DNA from: JANQMY01 sp965227095
GTDB lineage: Bacteria > Pseudomonadota > Alphaproteobacteria > JANQMY01
NCBI GenBank assembly: GCA_965227095.1
Contig: CBDDFL010000001.1
Coordinates: 1,860,001-1,924,000, forward strand
Direction of reading: 5' to 3'
DNA: 64,000 nucleotides
Of the stretch, positions 34,974-42,633 are shown piece after piece; the first letter of the stretch is position 1, and the number at the start of each line of letters is the position of its first letter. Below the pieces are notes generated by a model. That model had not been told where the DNA came from and made no database searches. It saw only the letters and a list, made by a program, of their open reading frames with translations. The translations under genes were made by a program, and so were the position numbers.

Positions 34974-36557
34974 ATGACCCAACTTTCCGGCTTTACGTTG
35001 CAGGATGCGGCAGGTACCGAGCGCCGTTTCCCCACCGGGCGACCGACGCTTTTGTGCTTTGTGAAGGAAGACTGCCCCACCTGCAATCTTGTGATGCCGG
35101 TGTTGGATGCGTTTCACAATGCGTGGAGCGACACGGTCGATATTCTTGTCTTGGGACAAACCAAAGACGGCAATGCGATTTTGGCGGAACGCCATGGATT
35201 GTCCGTACCCATATTGGATGAGTCTGCCTGTAAGGTGTCGTTCGACAACGACATTGAAACGGTGCCCACCCTGTTGTGGACAGACGGTGCGGGTGCGCAA
35301 AAACACCAAGTGATCGGCTTTGCCCGCGAAGAATGGGAAGCCTTGGAAGCGCAGATCCAGCAAGAGCTGTCTGTGTCAAACGCCGGCGTTGCCTGGGGCG
35401 ACCTGCCGGAATGGCGCCCAGGCTGTGGCTCTAAATCCGTCGATCCGGTGATGGCGGATCGCCTGCGGGCGGAAGCGGATAACAGCCCCATCCGCGCGCG
35501 CAAAATCGAGATCGCGGAAGCAGACGATGAATTCGAGTTCATGTTCGATCAGGGCTTTTCCGATGGCTTGCCGCTCGTGCCGCCCACACCGGAGCGGGTG
35601 CTGCGCATGTTGGACGGCACAAAGCGTGGCCCGCAGGAGGTGATCGCCATCATGCCGCCCAATATGGGCGAGGTGACGGTTGAAAAAGTGGCCATCAACG
35701 CGGTGATGGCGGGCTGCAAGCCCGAATATATGCCGGTGATCATCGCTGCCGTGGAGGCGGTGTGTACGGATGAATTCAACATCCATGGCGTCAATGCCAC
35801 CACCATGGGGGCGGCGCCGGTGATGATCATCAATGGCCCCATCCGCCACAAGCTGGACATGAACATGAAATTGGGGGCGCTTGGCAACGGCAACCGCGCC
35901 AACGCCACCATTGGGCGGGCGCTGCGTTTGGTGGTGCGCAATGTGGGCGGGGCGAAACCTGGTGGCACGGACCGGTCCACGCTCGGTAACCCCATGAAGT
36001 TCACCATGTGCTTTGCGGAATGGGAAGAACGCAATCCGTGGGAACCGTTGCATGTGGAGCGCGGCTTCAACATCGACGATAACGTGGTCACCATTTTCGC
36101 CATGTCCAGCGGACCGACCCTGATTGTGGATCAAGAAAGCCGCAAGCCCGATCAAATGGCCGGCACGTTGGGGCTGGGCCTTGAAGGGGTGTGGCACCCG
36201 AAATATCACGGCTATCCCATCGACACGATTTTGGTGGTGTGTCCCGAACATGTGGACACGTTGATGGTGGACGGTGACTACACCAAAAAGCGTCTGCGCG
36301 AACGCATTCAAGAGGTTACCAAACGTCCTTTACGCGACATGGTGGGAAATGAGGTTTCCGGCGCGGGGCTCAAGCCCGAGGCCGCGGCCCAGATGTCGGA
36401 AGAGCAGTTGAATGCGCTGGTGCCGAAATATTTGAACGAAGACTATATTCACATCGTGGTGGCGGGGTCCGATGCCGGTAAGTTTTCCGGCGCGTTTCAT
36501 GGCTGGGCCACGGGGGAAATGGGCTCAATATCGGTTTCCCGGAAAATTGGGGATTAG
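34974..36557 (+). CDS. Thioredoxin-domain protein fused to a large domain of unknown function, partner of UGSC protein
   Basis: A 527-residue protein. Residues 1-130 are thioredoxin-like: FVKEDCPTCNLVMPVLDAF has the redox CPTC pair, and ETVPTLLW is the cis-proline turn. A short linker carries a second cysteine motif (WRPGCGSKSVDPVMADRLR). Residues about 175-527 form a domain I cannot name, with FSDGLPLVPPTPERVLRML, NATTMGAAPVMIINGPIR, and a C-terminal HIVVAGSDAGKFSGAFHGWA. It has no membrane segment and no internal UGA. Its position, 1 bp after the AhpD-like selenoprotein and 63 bp before the UGSC selenoprotein, suggests the three work together. The thioredoxin domain could reduce one or both Sec centres. 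Confidence 0.85.
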   Translation: MTQLSGFTLQDAAGTERRFPTGRPTLLCFVKEDCPTCNLVMPVLDAFHNAWSDTVDILVLGQTKDGNAILAERHGLSVPILDESACKVSFDNDIETVPTLLWTDGAGAQKHQVIGFAREEWEALEAQIQQELSVSNAGVAWGDLPEWRPGCGSKSVDPVMADRLRAEADNSPIRARKIEIAEADDEFEFMFDQGFSDGLPLVPPTPERVLRMLDGTKRGPQEVIAIMPPNMGEVTVEKVAINAVMAGCKPEYMPVIIAAVEAVCTDEFNIHGVNATTMGAAPVMIINGPIRHKLDMNMKLGALGNGNRANATIGRALRLVVRNVGGAKPGGTDRSTLGNPMKFTMCFAEWEERNPWEPLHVERGFNIDDNVVTIFAMSSGPTLIVDQESRKPDQMAGTLGLGLEGVWHPKYHGYPIDTILVVCPEHVDTLMVDGDYTKKRLRERIQEVTKRPLRDMVGNEVSGAGLKPEAAAQMSEEQLNALVPKYLNEDYIHIVVAGSDAGKFSGAFHGWATGEMGSISVSRKIGD

Positions 36558-36620
36558 GGTTGGCAGGACCGGTGCGCCTTGCCAAAATGGAGTTGGTCAA
36601 CAGTGGAAAAGGAGACGAGG

Positions 36621-37139
36621 ATGACAACCATCCTGGATCCCACAAATGAAGCGGTGCCGGTAACCCGGCAGATCACCCCACGCACAGGCAAAGTGTCCGG
36701 TGTGGTGGGGTTGATGGATATCCGCAAACCGCGCGGTGATGTCTATCTCGATGCGCTTGAAAGCAAGCTTAAGGAAAAGCTGCCGGGTATTGAGGTGAAG
36801 CGGTTCGCCAAACCCACCTTTACGAAGCCGTGTCCGGACGATTTGCGTCACGACATCAAAAGGGAGTGCGACTTCGTTATCGAAGCCCTGGCCGATTGAG
36901 GATCTTGCACGACGTGCAGTTTGCACGACACGGTCTGGTTTGAAATTCAGGGAATTCCCGCAGTCTCCATCGCCTCCACGGAATTTGTAGACGCGGCGGA
37001 CACGCAAGCAACCGCATTGGGCATGAAGGACGCCCGGTGTGTTTTCGTGGACCATCCCATCCAAGATGCCACGGACGATGAAATGCGCGCGAAAGCAGGC
37101 GACACGGTGGACGCCGTGATCAAGGCATTAGTGGAGTAG
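36621..37139 (+). CDS. UGSC family selenoprotein (UGA = Sec93, UxxCxxC motif)
   Basis: ATG 36621 follows GGAGACGAGG. TGA at 36897-36899 falls in an intact frame and reads VIEALADUGSCTTCSLHD, then VWFEIQGIPAVSIASTEF. The UGSC tetrapeptide names a family known with Sec or Cys at this place. The wider U-x-x-C-x-x-C pattern followed by an E-x-x-GIP-x-V strand recalls the active site of GrdB, the selenoprotein B of clostridial glycine and betaine reductases. That relation is my inference. The N-terminal part (KVSGVVGLMDIRKPRGDVYLD) has no name. Total 172 residues. Without Sec decoding this gene would be annotated as two fragments or missed. Substrate unknown; a reductive cleavage or peroxide role is possible. 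Confidence 0.9.
36897..36927 (+). promoter_or_regulatory. UGA-Sec codon and candidate SECIS hairpin
   Basis: TGA 36897-36899, then CGTGCA (36913-36918), loop GTT, TGCACG (36922-36927). Six perfect pairs, loop 19 nt after the UGA. Confidence 0.7.
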
Positions 37140-37208
37140 GAGAGCTCAACCTATTCACCCCTTGTGGGGAGGGCTATTGCATAGGGAGGATTACCCCTCT
37201 TGCGCTCC

Positions 37209-37285
37209 TCCCGGGCGCCCGTCGGCGAACCGGGATCTCGGAAGAACACTTTAAGATTCCTGCTTTCGCAGGGATGAGCGGAATG
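37209..37285. repeat. Palindromic interspersed repeat, copy 2 (inverted relative to copy 1)
   Basis: On the minus strand the core reads ATTCCGCTCATCCCTGCG, AAAGCAGGAATCT and, after about 15 unmatched bases, GAGATCCCGGTTCG, closely matching copy 1 at 32624-32720. It lies 70 bp after the UGSC gene. The two copies flank the tRNA-Sec to UGSC block in opposite orientation. Confidence 0.75.
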
Positions 37286-37345
37286 CGGGGTTGCGTCGTG
37301 GACCGCCATATGCGCGGGCTGTGTCCGTGCGGGAGGTGCATGTAT

Positions 37346-37636
37346 TTACGCGTCCGCCGCCGAATAAAATTCCACGTGAAACTCTGTGTTCGGATGAAGC
37401 GTGACTTTGTGCACTTCTTCCGGTGCCACGACGGTGTGTTGCCCCGCTTTTAACGTCATTGTTTCCAGAACCGGGTCGCCATAGTCCACGTCCAGCGTCC
37501 CCTGATCCACACAAATCAGCCCCCACACGCCGGATTTGGTTGCATGATGCCTGGTCAAGCCCGCAGGCACCGTGTCCGCCGTAAAGCGTTTGGTTTCTTT
37601 ATATTTGACGGCGCCGGGGGGCAGGGCCCGGGTCAT
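37346..37636 (-). CDS. DUF1971 (TehB/YeaR-like) domain protein
   Basis: A 96-residue cupin-like protein of the DUF1971 family (PPGAVKYKETKRFTADTVPAGLTRHH in pieces, GVWGLICVDQGTLDVDYGD, GQHTVVAPEEVHKV, FHVEFYS). YeaR and TehB N-terminal domains belong here; in enterics yeaR is induced by nitrate and nitric oxide under NsrR. The start overlaps the stop of the truncated haemoglobin gene (ATGA), so the two are coupled. This matches a nitric-oxide-responsive unit. Confidence 0.9.
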   Translation of the reverse strand: MTRALPPGAVKYKETKRFTADTVPAGLTRHHATKSGVWGLICVDQGTLDVDYGDPVLETMTLKAGQHTVVAPEEVHKVTLHPNTEFHVEFYSAADA

Positions 37637-38058
37637 TGCGGCTTTTCCACCGGCAAATAGAACATGCCGAGCTTCAGGCTTTTGGCGATCATTTCCGCAC
37701 GGGCCACAAAAATGTCCGCCACATCGTCGGCGAACAGCTCATGGGCGGTGTCGCGAAAAAGGCCAAGCCAAATGTCAAAATCTTCCGGCCGCACCTGTTT
37801 TAGTTTCATGTGCTGGACCATGGGCTTGCCCTTGTAACGGCCGGTCATGCGGGTGACCGACGACCAGAAGTCATACATTTTCGGCAGATGCTTATCCCAA
37901 TCATCGCCGATGGTGCCATTGAAGATGGGCCCCAGCCGCGGGTCTTGGCGAACCTTGGTGTAAAACGCGTCCACCAGCTGTTTGATGCTGTCTTCCGTAA
38001 TATCGGGGTGCAGCGGCTTTCGGCGCCGATTTGCAGGCATGACGTCAATTGAATTCAT
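37633..38058 (-). CDS. Group III truncated haemoglobin
   Basis: About 141 residues from ATG 38058 (MNSIDVMPANRR); ATG 38040 is also possible. The globin pattern is PDITEDSIKQLVDAFYTKVRQDP (in pieces), LGPIFNGTIGDDWDKHLPKMYDFWSSV, then the haem-ligand histidine candidate in GKPMVQHMKLKQVRPEDFDIWL, and a final helix. The sequence is of the group III (P) type. Such globins help deal with nitric oxide or reactive nitrogen. It is followed by DUF1971 and preceded by the NsrR-type regulator on the same strand, with a candidate NsrR half-palindrome in front. Confidence 0.9.
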   Translation of the reverse strand: MNSIDVMPANRRRKPLHPDITEDSIKQLVDAFYTKVRQDPRLGPIFNGTIGDDWDKHLPKMYDFWSSVTRMTGRYKGKPMVQHMKLKQVRPEDFDIWLGLFRDTAHELFADDVADIFVARAEMIAKSLKLGMFYLPVEKPQ

Positions 38059-38073
38059 AACCAACCCCAAAAA

Positions 38074-38090
38074 GGTATTTTTGATACATG
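38074..38090. promoter_or_regulatory. Candidate NsrR site before the truncated haemoglobin
   Basis: GGTATTTTTGATACATG on the plus strand, that is CATGTATCAAAAATACC on the other. It shares ATGTATC and ATAC halves with the site before the alternative oxidase. One arm is imperfect. Confidence 0.5.
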
Positions 38091-38145
38091 TTTATATAAG
38101 CAGGCATTTTTTAAAATCAATATCAAAATTACATCTTTTATTGGG

Positions 38146-38589
38146 TCAGTCGGCAAGTTCTAGGATGGGCGATATTCCAGGACTGGATTTTAGAACATCG
38201 GCCAAAGTTTTTTTGTCGAGTACTTTCATAAAAGCGGTTAGGGCTTCGTCGATCATACCAGCCAATCCACAAACGTCAGCAATGGGGCAGCTGTTTGTCT
38301 CTGGGTCGAAGCATTCCACCAGGCGCAGATCGTCTTCACATTTGCGCACTACGTCACCAACGCTAATGTCCTTCGGGGGGCGGGCAAGGCGCATGCCCCC
38401 TTGGCGCCCGCGGATAGTCTCAATAAAACCTTCGCGACCGAGATTATGCACGACTTTCATGAGGTGGTTGTCCGAAATACCATATCGCTCGGCGATTTCT
38501 TTGATCGTCGAGAGTTCGTCACCCTTCAGTCCGAGATACATCAAAACTCTCAAGGCGTAATCCGTATAGCGGGTAAAGCGCATCGTCAT
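38146..38589 (-). CDS. nsrR: Rrf2 family regulator, NsrR-type nitric oxide sensor
   Basis: A 147-residue Rrf2 protein. The winged helix is at the N-terminus (RFTRYTDYALRVLMYLG, then IKEIAERYGISDNHLMKVVHNLGREG in pieces). The GRQGGMRLA wing and three cysteines, C in VECFD, SCPIADVC and CGLAG, are those that hold the iron-sulfur cluster in NsrR. NsrR represses nitric-oxide defence genes until nitric oxide attacks the cluster. It lies between truncated haemoglobin (same strand) and alternative oxidase (divergent), both with similar AT-rich palindromes, which fits NsrR better than IscR. Confidence 0.9.
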   Translation of the reverse strand: MTMRFTRYTDYALRVLMYLGLKGDELSTIKEIAERYGISDNHLMKVVHNLGREGFIETIRGRQGGMRLARPPKDISVGDVVRKCEDDLRLVECFDPETNSCPIADVCGLAGMIDEALTAFMKVLDKKTLADVLKSSPGISPILELAD

Positions 38590-38652
38590 TCTCCTATTAT
38601 CTCATAAAGATGTATTTTAGATATTGATTTAAATCAAGAACCATATTAAATA

Positions 38653-38674
38653 GATGTATCGAAAATACATATTT
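38653..38674. promoter_or_regulatory. Candidate NsrR operator before alternative oxidase
   Basis: ATGTAT (38654-38659) and ATACAT (38665-38670) are perfect inverted halves around CGAAA, in an AT-rich setting like the known NsrR motif of two ATGYATTT-type halves. It ends about 20 bp before the oxidase ATG. A further half-site AAGATGTATTT occurs at about 38608. Confidence 0.6.
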
Positions 38675-38691
38675 ATGGATGAACGTCCATT

Positions 38692-39360
38692 ATGGAGGCG
38701 GATTTGAATCCTGTTGCAACTAAAATTCACTCGGAACCAAAAACGGTCAGCGACCGCGTGGCCCTCGGGATGGTGAAGTTTCTCCGTTTTTTTGCAGATC
38801 TGTTTTTCCAGAAACGGTACGGCCATCGTGCCGTGGTGCTCGAAACCGTGGCAGCCGTGCCCGGTATGGTCGGGGGATTGCTCCAACACCTAAAAGCTCT
38901 TCGGCAGATTAGGGATGATCAAGGATGGATTCGGGAGCTTCTGGATGAAGCGGAAAACGAGCGGATGCATCTGATGACGTTCGTTCAGGTGGCCAAGCCC
39001 ACGGTTTTCGAACGGTTCATCATTATGGTCGTCCAAGCAATTTTCTACAATTTCTACTTCTTCTTTTATCTAGTCTTTCCGAAGACGGCGCATCGCTTTG
39101 TTGGATATTTGGAAGAAGAGGCCGTCCGTAGTTACGACCACTATCTAGAAGAAATCGATGCAGGACATCTGGAGAATGTGCCCGCACCAGACATCGCGAT
39201 CAAATATTGGAAGATGCCAGTCTCTGCACGATTGAGAGATGTTGTTGTTGAAGTGCGGGCCGACGAAGAAACGCATCGGGATACCAACCATCGGTTTGCG
39301 GATGCGCTTGCGGGCGAAGTGGTTGGCTACGAAGTACCATCAGGCCTTTCCGCAGATTAA
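38692..39360 (+). CDS. aox: Alternative oxidase (di-iron ubiquinol oxidase)
   Basis: A 222-residue alternative oxidase. The four conserved iron-binding segments are visible: VVLETVAAVPGM, LLDEAENERMHLMTF, YLEEEAVRSYDHYL and VRADEETHRDTNH. Hydrophobic helices flank the second and third (IIMVVQAIFYNFYFFFYL). It oxidises ubiquinol and reduces oxygen without pumping protons, and is resistant to nitric oxide and cyanide. Its place opposite nsrR with an operator-like palindrome in front supports nitric-oxide induction, as known for Vibrio AOX. Confidence 0.95.
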   Translation: MEADLNPVATKIHSEPKTVSDRVALGMVKFLRFFADLFFQKRYGHRAVVLETVAAVPGMVGGLLQHLKALRQIRDDQGWIRELLDEAENERMHLMTFVQVAKPTVFERFIIMVVQAIFYNFYFFFYLVFPKTAHRFVGYLEEEAVRSYDHYLEEIDAGHLENVPAPDIAIKYWKMPVSARLRDVVVEVRADEETHRDTNHRFADALAGEVVGYEVPSGLSAD

Positions 39361-39390
39361 GCGTCTGTTGGTAACGCCAAACTTTTTGCG

Positions 39391-39417
39391 TCATGCCAGT
39401 ACTAGTTTCTGGCATGA
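39391..39417. other. Hairpin after alternative oxidase
   Basis: TCATGCCAG (39391-39399) and CTGGCATGA (39409-39417) are perfect inverted arms between convergent genes. There is no T run after it on either strand, so its role as a terminator is doubtful. Confidence 0.45.
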
Positions 39418-39442
39418 CTTCACCTTAAGCGGGTAGCGGTCT

Positions 39443-40462
39443 TTAGACCTTCACCAGCATTTTGCCCATATGGCCGCCGGTAAACAGCTTCTGAAGTGCC
39501 GTGGGGAAAGACTCAATGCCTTCCTCTACATGTTCCACCACTTTCAGCTTGCCGTCTTTCAGCCATTCGGACAGATCCGCATAGGCTTTGGGATATTGGT
39601 CCATGAAGTGCATCACCGTGAAGCCTTCCATGCGGGCATAGCGTTCCGCAAGGCGCAGGTACAGGCTGGGCCCCTTCACATTTAGGTGGTCATTATACTG
39701 AGAAATAGCCCCGCAAATGGCGACCCGTCCTCGTTCGCGAATATTGTCCAGCGCGACATCAAGGATCTCGCCACCCACATTGTCGAAAAACACGTCAATG
39801 CCGTCCGGTGCCAATTCTTTAAGGCGCGCATCCACATCTTCATTCTTGTAATCGATGGCGCCATCAAAGCCGAGCGTGCCCGTCAGGAAGTCACATTTTT
39901 CCTTGCCGCCGGCAATGCCGATCACCTTTCCGGCCCCGGCGATTTTGGCGATTTGGCCGGCGACCGATCCGACCGCGCCGGCAGCACCGGACACCAATAC
40001 GGTATCGCCTTCCTTTACCTGACCCACATTCAGCATGCCGAAATAGGCGGTGAGGCCCGTGGTCAGGCCCAACGCACCCAAATAGGTGGAAAGCGGCAGG
40101 CTGTCGTCGATCTTTTGCACGGCAGCGGCGGGGACGGTGGCATAGGTTTGCGATCCAAGCCCGCCGGTCACGGCATCCCCCACGGCCAGGTCGTCCGAAT
40201 TGCTTTCCACAACGCGGCCCACATTTAACGTGCCCACGACACCGCCAATCGGCGTTTGGGTGTGCAGACCTTCCCAATCATTGAGAGAGGTGCGGATGAA
40301 CGCATCGATTGAGATGGTATCGACGGCAATCAGCACTTCGCCGTCTTCCGGTGCCTTGGCTTCTTCCTCTTCCAAACGAAAATGTCTGGGTTCCACCTGG
40401 CCCGTCACATGTTCCACCAACACGATCTTGCGGTTTATGGGGCGATTGGTCATATCTGTCAT
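39443..40462 (-). CDS. Zinc-independent NADP-dependent medium-chain oxidoreductase (CurA/leukotriene B4 dehydrogenase-like)
   Basis: A 339-residue MDR enzyme from ATG 40462 (MTDMTNRPINRKIVLVEH), preceded by AGAGGA. The N-terminal substrate domain has the PRHFRLEEEEA start of this subfamily. The NADP-binding part has VLVSGAAGAVGSVAGQIAKI and DGIDVFFDNVGGEILDVAL. There is no catalytic zinc motif, as expected for quinone-oxidoreductase or CurA-type alkenal/enone reductases. Substrate unknown. It stands alone between convergent and divergent neighbours. Confidence 0.9.
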   Translation of the reverse strand: MTDMTNRPINRKIVLVEHVTGQVEPRHFRLEEEEAKAPEDGEVLIAVDTISIDAFIRTSLNDWEGLHTQTPIGGVVGTLNVGRVVESNSDDLAVGDAVTGGLGSQTYATVPAAAVQKIDDSLPLSTYLGALGLTTGLTAYFGMLNVGQVKEGDTVLVSGAAGAVGSVAGQIAKIAGAGKVIGIAGGKEKCDFLTGTLGFDGAIDYKNEDVDARLKELAPDGIDVFFDNVGGEILDVALDNIRERGRVAICGAISQYNDHLNVKGPSLYLRLAERYARMEGFTVMHFMDQYPKAYADLSEWLKDGKLKVVEHVEEGIESFPTALQKLFTGGHMGKMLVKV

Positions 40463-40545
40463 GGGGCATTCCTCTTTTTTCACGACCAGCCCGCATCGTT
40501 AGAAATTCCTCGGTTATATGGCCGGTACCGGAAAGATATAGATCA

Positions 40546-40848
40546 TTGATCATTGTTGACCAACTACGAGATTGGGGATGGCACCACGGTCCATCGTCTC
40601 ATTTGATCAGTACCCTGCCGGGTAAGGAAGGTTCTGCCGAGCTGGTGGCGTTTGTTGAAAAAATTGGTCTCAAGCGGAAATGGATTCAGAAGCCCGGCAG
40701 CCATCGCGAACACTTCGACCTTAATGAACGGGCGCACAACGACGCCTTGAAGGCGGGGGCCATGCAAGTGGACTGGCGTATATTGGTACGGGCCATTCGC
40801 GCGAAAAAAGAGGGGCAGAGCTTCCCCGTCCTGCCGGAACTCGACTAG
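40546..40848 (+). CDS. DUF4031 domain protein
   Basis: A 100-residue protein with VDQLRDWGWHHGPSSHLIST at the start and GSHREHFDLNERAHNDALKAGA in the middle. The DUF4031 hallmark H-F-D-L and R-x-x-A positions are present. Its start is likely TTG 40546, preceded by GGAAAG at about 10 bp; no ATG or GTG fits in the conserved region. Function unknown. Convergent with the following gene with 6 bp between. Confidence 0.75.
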   Translation: MIIVDQLRDWGWHHGPSSHLISTLPGKEGSAELVAFVEKIGLKRKWIQKPGSHREHFDLNERAHNDALKAGAMQVDWRILVRAIRAKKEGQSFPVLPELD

Positions 40849-40854
40849 CCCGGC

Positions 40855-41277
40855 TCACTTGCCTTTGGACACGTACCCGATCGCGATGAACACATTGTCC
40901 GGATAGTAATATTCCAGCCGCATCCGGCCATCATCCATGGGGGAGGTCACCACCAGGCCTTGGTCGATGCAATTTTCCAAGCCGAAGGTGATGGTTTCAC
41001 GGTAATAGGTGCCGTGGGTCAGGGATTGTTCCGGTTTCCACACGCCGCCGCAATTCAATGTGGGATAGCCGATGGTCACGGAGGACGGACCGAACGTGAC
41101 GGAAATATCCCAGGCGCTGAATTGACCTTGCGCTTTTTGTCCGTCCTCGAATTGGATGCCCCGGCCGGTCCAATTCCCTAACAGGTCGGGCGTTTTCTTA
41201 TCGGCCGCCTGAGAGGGGAGCGACAGCGCCGCCGCCATGATGCCAAGGACGATGGATGAGTGGATCGGTGATGTCAT
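40855..41277 (-). CDS. Secreted protein of unknown function
   Basis: A 140-residue protein with a clear signal peptide (MTSPIHSSIVLGIMAAALSLPSQA in pieces; cleavage after SQA). The mature 115 residues are beta-rich (LLGNWTGRGIQFEDGQ, RMRLEYYYPDNVFIAIG) with two cysteines, CGGVW and ENCIDQG, that may pair in the periplasm. It resembles small lipocalin-like barrels only in general pattern. It lies 28 bp after the stop of the thioredoxin/DsbD-like selenoprotein gene on the same strand. Confidence 0.7.
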   Translation of the reverse strand: MTSPIHSSIVLGIMAAALSLPSQAADKKTPDLLGNWTGRGIQFEDGQKAQGQFSAWDISVTFGPSSVTIGYPTLNCGGVWKPEQSLTHGTYYRETITFGLENCIDQGLVVTSPMDDGRMRLEYYYPDNVFIAIGYVSKGK

Positions 41278-41305
41278 GGTCGGGCCTCCCCCCTGCTGGA
41301 ACCGA

Positions 41306-42526
41306 TTACTGATTCAAGCGCTTTTTAGCCGCCCGGCGCAAGGCCCTTTCTTTGAAGATATAGCGGATGAAGCCCAGCGGGCTCTGACGGATTTTCCGCC
41401 ACAAAAGGCGGCGCAGATGGGGGGTGCCGTCAAACGTCGCTTCTTTCTGGCCATGGCCGGTGTGCAAATCGATGGATTGCACGTTGATTGTGTCCATTGG
41501 CGCCGTAATGGTGAAAGTTTCTGTTTTCGGCAGAAGGCACACATCGTCGTCACAGGCTTGGTAGCGGACGCTGATCTCGATGTCGATGGAGTCCTGATCC
41601 AGCGGGCGGCATTCGGATTGAAGCGACGACAGGGCGTAAACGGGGATGCGAAAATCCACTTGGCCCGACCAAACCGGCAGCTCCAAATCCAGGCTCTCCA
41701 ACCGCAATGGGTCCGTAGGCGGAGCAATCAGGTCTTCGATGGCCAGGCCATCCGGCCCCGTGACGGTAACCGTGGTGGGGATCATGCCCTCGGGCACCGG
41801 CGTACCGTATATGTGCAGCCCGTCCGGCAAGTCGAAGCGCACGATGATTTCGCGTTGCGCGCCCTGCTTGATGGCACCGCCGTGCAGGGTTGCAGAAACA
41901 CGAATGCCTTCGTCATCGGTTTCCGCGGCGCCGGGCGCGTCCTCGTCCAGCACCACCCGCCCCAAGGCTGCGTCGACTAACAGGTCGGGGCCTTCGCGGC
42001 GTTTATAGGTGTCGTGGAAAAATTTCTGAATCACCACGCCGTTTTCATCGGTGATGTAGGTGCCGGGGAACGGAATGCCATACAGAATGGCGTCACCCGG
42101 CTGAATTTCCGTGTTCAGAATGCCGTATTGTTTGATGACGGCAGAATCGATGTCCGACAAAAGCGGATAGGCAATGCCATAGTTTTCCGCGAAATCCTTC
42201 AGGACCTGCTGGTCGTCATAGGAAATCGCGTAAAGTTTAATGCCGTGCTCTTCGAATTTTTTGTAGCCTTCTTGCAACTCGACCAGTTGCGTCATGCAAG
42301 GTGGTCACCAAACGGCAGACCGATAGAAAACCACGGCGGACTTGGCAGTGCCTCGATCAGCATGAAAATTGACGGTGTTACCAAAGGCGTCCGGCAATGT
42401 GAAATCCGGCAAGCGCTCACCGATGTCCGGCCCGGTGGAGGCGCCGTCCGGCAGGCCCGCGCGTCCGGGGTGACCAACCGGAGCCGGTGCCTCAAACCCG
42501 AGTTCATCTGTTTCAACAATCGCCAT
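41306..42526 (-). CDS. Thioredoxin-like plus DsbD-N-like selenoprotein (UGA = Sec74, WUPPC)
   Basis: TGA at 42307-42305 interrupts the frame that starts at ATG 42526. Read as Sec it gives VFYRSAVWUPPCMTQLVELQ, the WCPPC-type active site of TlpA/peroxiredoxin-like thioredoxin folds with the first cysteine replaced by Sec. The thioredoxin part (about 35-205) continues with YAISYDDQQVLKDFAENYGI, then YPLLSDIDSAVIKQYGILN. The second part (about 220-380) resembles the DsbD N-terminal immunoglobulin-like domain, with YQACDDDVCLLPKTETF giving a C-x4-C pair. No signal peptide or membrane helix is evident. Total 406 residues. Expected to be a peroxide or disulfide reductase with a built-in electron-accepting domain. 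Confidence 0.88.
42274..42307 (-). promoter_or_regulatory. UGA-Sec codon and candidate SECIS hairpin
   Basis: On the minus strand UGA (42307-42305), then GCAACT (42290-42285), loop GGTCG, AGTTGC (42279-42274). Six perfect pairs, loop 20 nt after the UGA, and a GGTC apical loop like that of E. coli fdhF. Confidence 0.75.
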
Positions 42527-42633
42527 AGGATGCCTTCGAGAGTTTCGTTAAACAGGAAATTGACACAAAGAGTGCCAAAACATCGACGCACAATCAAGCG
42601 TGCAGAAATTTGCACGGCTGGGGCGGTATTGCC

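Noticed and set aside
34164..35363. Long open frame of 399 codons on the minus strand
   Set aside because: It is antisense to the AhpD-like selenoprotein and thioredoxin fusion, whose protein families are clear. Its composition (very rich in Arg, Pro and His) is that of a GC-driven shadow frame.
35376..36311. Open frame of 311 codons on the minus strand
   Set aside because: It lies entirely inside the thioredoxin-fusion gene on the other strand and is full of His and Arg without any family pattern.
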